NCBI GenBank assembly: GCA_964355015.1
Contig: CAYHCE010000076.1
Location: 1 to 6,591, forward strand
From: CAYHCE01 sp964355015
GTDB lineage: Bacteria; Cyanobacteriota; Cyanobacteriia; PCC-6307; Cyanobiaceae
Direction of reading: 5' to 3'
DNA: 6,591 nt
Shown one piece after another: positions 1-4,507 of the stretch; the stretch's first letter is position 1, and every line of letters begins with the position of its first letter. Both the position numbers and the translations under genes were made by a program. Under the pieces are notes generated by a model. It saw nothing but the letters and a program-made list of their open reading frames with translations. It ran no database searches and had not been told where the DNA came from.

Positions 1-193
1 CGGCGCTGATCTCGGCGGCATGACCCACCACCGTCACCAGATCGCGGTGGCCGCGGGCCTTGATCCGCAGCACGCAGAAGCCGTTCTCGGCGTTGTGGAA
101 GGTGACCCGCTCGATCGATCCGGCCAGCACCTCGGTGGGCTGGCCTCCGGTGCCCTGCGTCCCGGGGGACTGGCCAGCGACCGGCTTGTTCAT
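1..193 (-). CDS. recD2: RecD2-type ATP-dependent DNA helicase, N-terminal fragment
   Basis: This is the first 64 codons of a gene that runs off the left edge of the window. The peptide has a variable, Gly/Pro-rich head of about 20 residues. It then reads GSIERVTFHNAENGFCVLRI and continues RGHRDLVTVVGHAA. That pattern (GxIERVTFHNxENGFxVxR, then TVVG) is the N-terminal OB-like domain typical of RecD2/RecD-like superfamily 1B helicases, which translocate 5'-3' on single-stranded DNA and act in repair outside RecBCD. The helicase motifs would lie off the window, so catalytic integrity cannot be judged. The ATG at 193 is used here. A second in-frame ATG at 211 would add six residues, and an in-frame TGA lies just upstream of it, so the start must be one of these two. 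The gene is divergent from the glycosyltransferase at 345, and their promoters should share roughly 194-344. Family assignment is fairly sure; the start is not. Confidence 0.82.
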   Translation of the reverse strand, partial: MNKPVAGQSPGTQGTGGQPTEVLAGSIERVTFHNAENGFCVLRIKARGHRDLVTVVGHAAEISA

Positions 194-323
194 GCCTACC
201 CGCGGTGCCATCGGGCCATGATCTCAAGCCGGGTCCGTACAGCAGGAGGGTGCGGCAGGTCCGACGGAGATCTGACCCTTCAGCTGGCTGGCCTCAGCCG
301 CCGGTGGAATCGTGCAGCATCGC

Positions 324-337
324 GCTGCTGCAGCAGC
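324..337. repeat. 14-bp perfect palindrome before the glycosyltransferase start
   Basis: The two arms GCTGCTG and CAGCAGC form a perfect palindrome ending 7 bases before the ATG at 345. It occupies the place where a ribosome binding site would sit, in the divergent recD2/glycosyltransferase intergenic region. It could be a translational hairpin or an operator. It could equally be chance in a CTG/CAG-rich sequence. Confidence 0.3.
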
Positions 338-344
338 TTCCCGC

Positions 345-1664
345 ATGGCCAGGATCCGGTTGATCTCCGTGGGTTCCAGAGGAGACCTGCAGCCCTACCT
401 GGCGATCCTGCTGGAACTCCAGCGCCGTGGTCATCAGGTGACCCTGATCGGAAGCGTCAATTTCCAGGCTGTAGCCGAGGCCCATGCGGTGCCGTTCCTG
501 CCGCTGCCGGGCGACTTCACCACGCTGCTGAACTCGGAGGCGGGCCTGGCGTTGATGCAGGGCAAACCCGTGCGGCTGATCTCAGATGCGCTGCTTCGCG
601 AGCTTTTGGAGACGGCCCATGCCGCGATGGAGGGCACGGATCTGCTGCTGGTCTCGCCGCTCTGCCTCTGGGGGTATCACCTGGCCGAGGCCACCGGCTG
701 CCGCCTGGTGGTGCTGAGTCCCGTGCCGATCACGGCAACCGGTGATTTCCCCTTTCTGGGCTTCCCCGCATCGCCCCCCAGCAAGACCGGCGGCAGGACC
801 CGTCGTCGTCTGCGGCGCCGTCTGAACCGCAGCAGCTACCGGCTGGTCAGCCTTCTTAAGTGGCGTCAGGACTCCCGTGTGATTCAGGCCTTCCGCCGCG
901 AACGACTGGGGCTGAAGCCCCTCCCCTGGGGCGGCGCCCAGAGCCGCCGCACTCCGCCCGCCCACCTGGTGGATCCGCCGGTGCTGCATCTGATCAGCTG
1001 CCAGGTATTGCCGCGGCCGGTTGACTGGAAAGCGAGCGCCTCCCTGACTGGCTTCTGCTTCCTCGAGCCCCGCTCGGCCCATGGGGCGATCCTTCCCACC
1101 CCTTACAGCCCGGATCGGGATCTGACCGCCTTTCTGGAGAACGGCCCTGCTCCCTTCTATGCCGGATTCGGCAGCATGATCACTCGCGACCCCGAGGCGC
1201 TGGCGGCTGTCGTGGTGGAGGCGTCGCAGCTGGCCGGAGCACGCCTGATCCTCTCGCCTGGTTGGGGGCGGGTGGTGCCCCGCGCTGCCCTGCCAGCTGA
1301 TGTGTTTCTGCTGGAGGAGTGCCCGCACAGCTGGCTGTTCCCCAGGGTTCAGGCCGCGATTCACCACGGTGGCGCAGGCACCACGGCCACCACCCTGCGC
1401 TATGGCATCCCGTCGACGGTGGTGGCGTTCTTTGCGGATCAGCCCGCCTGGGGACGCACGCTTGAGCGGCTCGGCGTCAGCCCTGCCACGCACCGGCTGA
1501 AGAGTCTCAACGCCGAGGCCCTGGCCGCCAGCATCCGTGCGCTGGCAAGCGAGCCACGTTTCCGTAAGCGAGCACAGGAGTTGCAAAAGTGTCTTGCCGG
1601 CGAAGACGGGGTGGCCTGCACTGTCAATGCGATCGAGAAGACGCTCGTCGGCAGCATGCGGTGA
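345..1664 (+). CDS. GT1-family glycosyltransferase, UGT80/sterol glucosyltransferase-like
   Basis: The 439-residue protein should transfer a sugar from a nucleotide-sugar donor, probably UDP-glucose, to a small lipophilic acceptor. The N-terminal Rossmann half opens with the signature GSRGDLQPY (residues 10-18), as in sterol 3-beta-glucosyltransferases and related MGT/CrtX-like enzymes. The C-terminal half carries GFGSM (274-278), HHGGAGTT (340-347) and FADQPAWG (363-370), the donor-binding PSPG-like region of UGT80-type enzymes. A very basic segment (about 150-190) could touch membrane phospholipid. Length is normal for bacterial members and no signal peptide is seen. The ATG at 345 puts the first beta strand directly after Met. 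A GTG at 312 with a weak GGTGGA upstream would add an Ala-rich 11-residue head, so it is less likely. The gene is monocistronic, divergent from recD2 and convergent with the next gene. Fold and family are clear from the motifs. The acceptor (sterol, hopanoid, carotenoid or other lipid) cannot be told from sequence. Confidence 0.9.
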   Translation: MARIRLISVGSRGDLQPYLAILLELQRRGHQVTLIGSVNFQAVAEAHAVPFLPLPGDFTTLLNSEAGLALMQGKPVRLISDALLRELLETAHAAMEGTDLLLVSPLCLWGYHLAEATGCRLVVLSPVPITATGDFPFLGFPASPPSKTGGRTRRRLRRRLNRSSYRLVSLLKWRQDSRVIQAFRRERLGLKPLPWGGAQSRRTPPAHLVDPPVLHLISCQVLPRPVDWKASASLTGFCFLEPRSAHGAILPTPYSPDRDLTAFLENGPAPFYAGFGSMITRDPEALAAVVVEASQLAGARLILSPGWGRVVPRAALPADVFLLEECPHSWLFPRVQAAIHHGGAGTTATTLRYGIPSTVVAFFADQPAWGRTLERLGVSPATHRLKSLNAEALAASIRALASEPRFRKRAQELQKCLAGEDGVACTVNAIEKTLVGSMR

Positions 1665-1687
1665 TCCATACCGACCGCAAGGCTCAT

Positions 1688-1730
1688 CTCCAGCGAAGCC
1701 GCGAAGCCGCTTGTGCCGGTCTCGCTGGAG
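1688..1730. terminator. Inverted repeat after the glycosyltransferase gene, possible terminator
   Basis: The arms CTCCAGCGA (1688-1696) and TCGCTGGAG (1722-1730) are perfect 9-bp complements with a 25-base loop. The loop itself contains the direct repeat GAAGCCGC twice. The repeat lies 24 bases after the glycosyltransferase stop. No T-run follows, so intrinsic termination is uncertain. It may instead stabilise the mRNA 3' end. Confidence 0.35.
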
Positions 1731-1837
1731 CAATCGGTGGTCCAGGCATCACGGCGAGCCCTGGCTGGGCAGCCAGAACTCCCAGCTTCACGTCGGGCGC
1801 CTGAAGGAACCCAGTCACACTGCCGGAAGTGCAGCAC

Positions 1838-1862
1838 ATGGGGGCCTGTTACGGGGCCCATC
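1838..1862. terminator. GC-rich imperfect hairpin at the end of the Cys-rich gene
   Basis: ATGGGGGCC and GGGGCCCAT face each other around a short loop, with a bulge. The structure begins 2 bases past the stop codon of the minus-strand gene at 1865. It could end transcription of that gene, or block read-through from both sides of this convergent pair. There is no T-tail on either strand. The intergenic sequence between the hairpin at 1688-1730 and this one shows no further feature. Confidence 0.25.
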
Positions 1863-1864
1863 GC

Positions 1865-2164
1865 TCACGCCACCTCAGGCGCCCATCCCCGCTGGCGGGC
1901 CATGTCCTCCGTCCAGCCATGGCAGCGGCGGGTCAGGTGTTCGCCATGGGCCAGCAGGCCCTGGTGCAGCTGACAAGTGAGCAGGGGAATGCAGTTGGCC
2001 CCGGCGTGATGGCGGAAGAAGTGGCAGGTGAGGCAGACCTTGCGGCTGCGACTGGCCACCAGCACATCCTCATCGAGATAGGGCCACTCCTCGACGGTTC
2101 CACCGTCCCGGCGGGGGCTGGCATCGTGGCGGTCACCACGGGAGCTAGGCGGCGAGAAAGGCAC
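1865..2164 (-). CDS. Small Cys/His-rich protein, putative SOS (LexA) target
   Basis: The 99-residue protein is not one I can name. Residues 1-27 are polar and probably disordered. From EEWPYLDEDVLV (25-36) on it looks folded and coding-like. The conserved-looking half has Cys at 44, 47, 58, 64 and 81, giving C-x2-C-x10-C-x5-C, plus seven His between 48 and 82. That spacing suggests a small zinc-binding or iron-sulfur module, possibly nucleic-acid binding. No signal peptide or membrane segment is seen. GTG at 2164 is chosen because it is the first start downstream of the LexA-type box. The in-frame GTG at 2188 lies inside the box and the one at 2206 lies upstream of it. No ATG exists in the folded part's lead-in. 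The same frame stays open to 2608, but that extension is Arg/Pro/Gly-rich and reads like shadow. The product is likely made on DNA damage; this is inferred from the operator alone. Confidence 0.72.
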   Translation of the reverse strand: MPFSPPSSRGDRHDASPRRDGGTVEEWPYLDEDVLVASRSRKVCLTCHFFRHHAGANCIPLLTCQLHQGLLAHGEHLTRRCHGWTEDMARQRGWAPEVA

Positions 2165-2181
2165 TGGCGCAGGTTGCGGAA

Positions 2182-2195
2182 AGTACACCTGTACT
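2182..2195. promoter_or_regulatory. LexA (SOS) box, cyanobacterial type
   Basis: AGTACACCTGTACT has perfect 6-base arms (AGTACA/TGTACT) around a 2-base centre. It fits the published cyanobacterial LexA consensus RGTACNNNDGTWCB at every position. It ends 17 bases before the GTG start of the minus-strand Cys-rich gene, so repressor there should block that gene. The plus-strand small gene (start 2332) lies 136 bases away on the other side and might also be controlled. No other match to the consensus was found by eye in the window. Confidence 0.7.
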
Positions 2196-2331
2196 AGCAG
2201 AGGCACGCTGATCGGTCCAGGTAGCGCACGCACGTCGCCTTCGGATGGCCATGGCGGCTGGAGGGCGGCTCGGCACCGCGGCCAGGATGCCCCTGGCGGG
2301 GCGGGGCGCGGGTGTCCGTCGCACGCCCTCC

Positions 2332-2529
2332 ATGTCCGCCATCGCCTGCATCGGCGTCGAGTTCCTCGAGCCGGCCGATCACCCCGGCGCCCAGGCCCGC
2401 ATCTGGTTCCTCGATGCCACCGGCCAGGCGGTGCGCCCCTGCCGCCTGGTGCCCGCACCGATCGCCAAGTTGCGGGGCCATCAGCTGCAGCGCTTCTTTG
2501 GCGGTGAGTGCTCGCTCTGGATTCGCTGA
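2332..2529 (+). CDS. Small hypothetical protein (65 residues)
   Basis: I do not recognise this family. From the ATG at 2332 the peptide has a normal composition and a pattern suggesting a small beta-rich domain: IACIGVEFLEP (4-14), then ARIWFLDATGQAV (22-34), CRLVPAPIAKLRG (37-49) and a closing HQLQRFFGGE (50-59). It has three Cys (6, 37, 60), no signal peptide and no membrane helix. In-frame ATGs at 2245 and 2287 would lengthen it by 29 or 15 residues. That extra part is Gly/Ala/Arg-rich and low in information, and no ribosome binding site favours any start, so the shortest is taken. The gene is divergent from the LexA-box gene and may share its control region. Alternatively its promoter is within 2200-2330. 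Reality as a gene is moderately supported; function is unknown. Confidence 0.5.
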   Translation: MSAIACIGVEFLEPADHPGAQARIWFLDATGQAVRPCRLVPAPIAKLRGHQLQRFFGGECSLWIR

Positions 2530-2770
2530 GCAACCCGAGCCGCAGGCCCTTTGGGTGGGCCAGTCGCTTGGTATCCCGCATCGCGCTCAAACCCCGTGGC
2601 GGAAGCACGGCCGAACAGCGTCACCTCCGGGCTTCTGCAGAACAGCTCCAGCACGAGAGCAGCTCCGAAGTTCCCCTCGGGCGTGAACCACAGGCGGGGT
2701 TGAGCATCTCTGGGCCGGTGATCTGTTGGGGATGGCGATGGGTCCCCCACGGTGGCCTCCCGCTCGGCTC
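2530..2770. other. Intergenic stretch, no supported gene
   Basis: No start, ribosome binding site or motif identifies a plus-strand gene here. On the minus strand, about 2560-2710 reads as a plausible peptide (RLWFTPEGNFGAALVLELF, then CRSPEVTLFGRASATGF). There is no good start codon and it runs into poorer sequence, so it is not called. It may be a gene remnant. Confidence 0.3.
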
Positions 2771-2821
2771 GGCAAGGGCTGCGCAAGCGGCTTGCCGCTC
2801 TGCGGCGGCGCCGCCCCTGCC
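2771..2821. repeat. Hairpin element, copy 1 (upstream of the 72-residue gene)
   Basis: This copy opens with GGCAAGGGCTGCGC. The outer arms GGCAAGGGC (2771-2779) and GCCCCTGCC (2813-2821) pair with one G-U. Inside, GCAAG (2783-2787) and CTTGC (2791-2795) form a tight second hairpin with a 3-base loop. The element begins 100 bases before the ATG at 2871. The same core recurs at 3208 and, more diverged, at 3956, each time before another small gene. It could be a REP-like mobile palindrome or a structured mRNA leader. Confidence 0.6.
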
Positions 2822-2845
2822 TTCGCCTCTGCGGGCGGCCAGCTA

Positions 2846-2859
2846 CGAGGGGTCCCTCG
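2846..2859. repeat. Short inverted repeat just before the 72-residue gene
   Basis: CGAGGG and CCCTCG flank a 2-base centre, ending 11 bases before the ATG at 2871. This may be an operator half-site pair or chance. Nothing else in the sequence decides it. Confidence 0.25.
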
Positions 2860-2870
2860 CCAGTCACCCC

Positions 2871-3089
2871 ATGGCAGCTCCCCAAGGCCCCTTCTGCGAA
2901 CTCCGCCTGCTCGTGGTTCACCGCTATGAGCCCGGCACCGTGAAGCTCGGCTCCACACCCCTCGCCATCGAGCACCTCGGCCGGCGAGGCAAGCCGGTGA
3001 AGAAGATGCGGCTCATCCCCGCTGAGAAGGCCTTTGCTTTCGCCCGCAAGCTGCAGGGCACGCCAGGCTGCACCGTCTCGGTGATCTGA
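2871..3089 (+). CDS. Small basic hypothetical protein (72 residues)
   Basis: The family is not recognised. The peptide begins MAAPQGPFCELRLLVVHRYE, followed by a Gly/Lys-rich turn region (VKLG, HLGRRGKPVKKMRLIP, residues 24-50). It ends with a short helix (AEKAFAFARKLQG, 51-63) and CTVSVI. The alternation of beta-type stretches with basic turns and a final helix suggests a compact, possibly nucleic-acid-binding domain; this is a guess from composition. The ATG at 2871 is preferred because upstream in-frame residues become low-complexity Ala/Ser/Arg and come from the hairpin element. No Shine-Dalgarno is visible. A strong intrinsic terminator begins 5 bases after the stop, so the gene is a separate transcription unit with a leader carrying hairpin copy 1. 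Clean composition plus a dedicated terminator make it likely to be real. Confidence 0.62.
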   Translation: MAAPQGPFCELRLLVVHRYEPGTVKLGSTPLAIEHLGRRGKPVKKMRLIPAEKAFAFARKLQGTPGCTVSVI

Positions 3090-3094
3090 GCCCC

Positions 3095-3136
3095 AAAGGG
3101 GCCAGCCACAGGGGCCTTGCGGCCCCTTTCTCTCGA
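3095..3136 (+). terminator. Intrinsic terminator after the 72-residue gene
   Basis: The arms AAAGGGGCC (3095-3103) and GGCCCCTTT (3121-3129) are perfect 9-bp complements with a 17-base loop. They are followed by CTCTC, and the stem starts 5 bases after the TGA. The T-tract is short and partly inside the stem, but position and stability make this the best terminator in the window. The A-run on the left arm could also serve transcripts from the right. Confidence 0.75.
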
Positions 3137-3206
3137 CGTTGTGGTTCACCAGACGGGCTTTCGCGTCAGGCAAGGTCGGCGGCGGCCTTCCTCAGCGTGC
3201 GCGGCG

Positions 3207-3254
3207 GGGCAAGGGCTGCGCGAGCCGTTCCGCTGCGCTCCACGGCCCTTGCCC
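3207..3254. repeat. Hairpin element, copy 2 (upstream of the 141-residue gene)
   Basis: The outer arms GGGCAAGGGC (3207-3216) and GCCCTTGCCC (3245-3254) are perfect 10-bp complements. The 20-base core starting at 3208 differs from copy 1 at two positions only. The interior (GCGCGAGCC and onward) differs from copy 1 but is again self-complementary in part. It begins 87 bases before the ATG at 3295. Conserved arms with a changing interior suggest that structure, not coding, is what is kept. Confidence 0.65.
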
Positions 3255-3294
3255 ACACCGCGCAGGGCTGCGTCGTCCTTCGCCTAGTTCCTCC

Positions 3295-3720
3295 ATGGCA
3301 CAAGTCACGATCCACGAATCCACGATGAGCGGCATCACCTGGAAAGCGGCCGTCGGCCCACAGGTCAGCGAGCACCTGGTGATGATCGAGATCACCAAGG
3401 CCGGCAAACACGGGTTCCTGCTGGAAGAATCCAGGCCCTGGGATGCCACTTGCAAGATGTGGCGCTGCCCTCGGCCATCCGGCATCCCGAAGTATCTCTG
3501 GGCACTGCTGGAGCAGAAGCTGCAGGAGTTCGAGCCCAGGGTTCAGCCTCCAAGCCCTCAGCAGCCCACCAGTCCCCCTCGGGCAATCCGGCGGTCCTTC
3601 CCAGGCGCAAGCGAGGCGATCGGCAATGGCCGCATGAGCTTCCCCTCCTTCCTCGCCATGGAGCTCGTCGAGGCCTATTACCCGGAGATCTTCCTCCGCC
3701 ACACCCCCCAGGGCGTCTGA
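3295..3720 (+). CDS. Hypothetical two-part protein with Pro-rich linker (141 residues)
   Basis: I cannot assign a family. The N-terminal part (1-80) looks like a small alpha/beta domain. It has VTIHEST, SEHLVMIEITKAGKHGFLLEE (residues 25-45, two likely strands), the segment WDATCKMWRCPRPSGIPKYL (49-68), and an amphipathic helix WALLEQKLQEFE. A Pro/Ser/Gln-rich linker follows at 81-96. It ends in a short C-terminal segment (MSFPSFLAMELVEAYYPEIF, 114-133) that is probably helical. The two Cys (53, 58) are C-x4-C. There is no signal peptide or membrane helix. The ATG at 3295 is taken because sequence upstream in this frame belongs to hairpin copy 2 and is Arg/Ser-rich. No ribosome binding site is obvious. 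It is preceded by a terminator and the hairpin element, so it is probably transcribed alone. Confidence 0.68.
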   Translation: MAQVTIHESTMSGITWKAAVGPQVSEHLVMIEITKAGKHGFLLEESRPWDATCKMWRCPRPSGIPKYLWALLEQKLQEFEPRVQPPSPQQPTSPPRAIRRSFPGASEAIGNGRMSFPSFLAMELVEAYYPEIFLRHTPQGV

Positions 3721-3955
3721 GGTCCGGGGTCTCACGGGGCGGCCGGCAGTAGCTGGCTGCCCTGTTCTGCTGCGGCAGGCGCCAGGTCTCCAGAAAGCGG
3801 ACAGCATGGCGACAACGGATCGGGGACTCGGCAGGCCAGCACCCCAACGGATGGTCTGGGTTGGCGGCTCGCTCAGCCGTCGGCAACCGCACCCGATGGT
3901 GCACCGGGCAGCCAGCAGCCGATCACTTCGCTCTCGGGCTGGCGCTCGCCGTGGC
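3721..3955. other. Intergenic stretch, nothing convincing
   Basis: About 235 bases follow the 141-residue gene with no supported coding frame on either strand. A weak stem (GGCAG/CTGCC around 3744-3760) might end the upstream transcript but has no T-run. Open frames crossing this stretch are Arg/Ser/Gly/Pro-rich and lack any recognisable motif. Confidence 0.4.
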
Positions 3956-3956
3956 G

Positions 3957-4006
3957 TCAAGGGCTGCTCAAGGCGGCGATGCTGCTTCGCGGTCGCCGCC
4001 CCTTGA
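3957..4006. repeat. Hairpin element, copy 3 (upstream of the 112-residue gene)
   Basis: The core GTCAAGGGCTGCTCAAG resembles copies 1 and 2. The outer arms TCAAGGG (3957-3963) and CCCTTGA (4000-4006) are perfect. Nested arms GCGGCGA (3973-3979) and TCGCCGC (3993-3999) extend the structure into one long stem. Compared with copy 2, the outer pair has changed on both sides (GGGCAAGGGC/GCCCTTGCCC against TCAAGGG/CCCTTGA). That is what compensatory change would look like. It begins about 100 bases before the ATG at 4057. Confidence 0.5.
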
Positions 4007-4056
4007 ACACCACAGCGGCCCGGTGCGGTGGGGCGGCGTTCTTCGCCTCTCCTGCC

Positions 4057-4395
4057 ATGCAGTCCGCTCAATCCCACACCTTGCTCCGCTCGGTGCTGGC
4101 CCGCAGCCTCGCCACCATCCTGTTCAGCTGCTCCCAGGCCTATGCCGCCGGCTTCGCCTTCGGCAGCGCCATCCACCGCCTCAATCAGCAGCTCTCCAGC
4201 CAGGCATCAGCACTCCTTGCCCCAGATCACCAGCTCCTCGCCACTATCAGCGCCTGGGAGGAGGAGGTCGCCACCGGCCGGTGGGTCGAGCCCACCCCGG
4301 TTGAGCGTCTGTTCTCCAGCTCCTGGTGGGATCTGATCGATCCCAGCGAGCTCGATGAGGCCGAGCAAGAGCTTCCGCTTCGCTGGGCAGTCTGA
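4057..4395 (+). CDS. Hypothetical protein with N-terminal membrane anchor or signal (112 residues)
   Basis: The family is unknown. After a short polar head, residues 9-38 form a hydrophobic stretch with two Arg at 11 and 16 (LLRSVLARSLATILFSCSQA, then YAAGFAFGSAI). This fits a signal peptide, with AYA-A as a possible cleavage site at 30/31, or an uncleaved anchor. The remainder (39-112) is soluble and acidic, with a helix HRLNQQLSSQASALLA, Trp at 67, 76, 90, 91 and 110, and the tail DPSELDEAEQEL. It would therefore act at the membrane or in the periplasm. ATG 4057 is chosen because upstream in-frame codons come from hairpin copy 3 and give Arg/Cys-rich sequence. The gene is convergent with the large membrane-protein gene and separated from it by a GC-rich hairpin region. 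Whether the two products meet at the membrane cannot be told. Confidence 0.65.
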   Translation: MQSAQSHTLLRSVLARSLATILFSCSQAYAAGFAFGSAIHRLNQQLSSQASALLAPDHQLLATISAWEEEVATGRWVEPTPVERLFSSSWWDLIDPSELDEAEQELPLRWAV

Positions 4396-4417
4396 GCGAG
4401 GGCCTGGCCTTGGCCTC

Positions 4418-4468
4418 GGGCCCTGCGGGTCCTTCGGGGCCCTTCATCCGGCGGCTGGTCACCGCCGG
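4418..4468. terminator. GC-rich double hairpin between convergent genes
   Basis: Two structures follow each other. GGGCCC (4418-4423) faces GGGCCC (4437-4442), and CCGGCGG (4448-4454) faces CCGCCGG (4462-4468) across a 7-base loop. They lie between the stop at 4395 and the opposing stop at 4508. A bidirectional termination role is likely from position, though neither has a T-run. Confidence 0.45.
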
Positions 4469-4507
4469 GGCTGGCCCTGTGGCCAACAAGTCCTCATCAG
4501 GAGCTGG

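Noticed and set aside
312..344. GTG start of the glycosyltransferase at 312
   Set aside because: It would add an Ala-rich 11-residue head before a Rossmann strand that starts right after the ATG at 345. The weak GGTGGA upstream keeps it possible.
20..745. 241-codon plus-strand frame over the recD2 start and the glycosyltransferase 5' end
   Set aside because: It overlaps two genes with clear family signatures in other frames, and the product is low-complexity Pro/Gly/Arg.
582..1733. 383-codon open frame antisense to the glycosyltransferase
   Set aside because: It is the shadow of a confidently identified gene in GC-rich DNA. The translation is Gln/Arg/Gly/Ala-rich with no motif.
2165..2608. 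N-terminal extension of the Cys-rich protein to a 247-residue product
   Set aside because: The extension is Arg/Pro/Gly-rich, runs across the LexA box and overlaps the plus-strand gene at 2332. The folded part begins only after 2164.
3166..4176. 336-codon minus-strand frame opposite the 141-residue gene
   Set aside because: The composition is Gly/Arg/Ala-rich shadow type, and it crosses two hairpin elements and an intergenic stretch. The plus-strand frame has the more natural protein.
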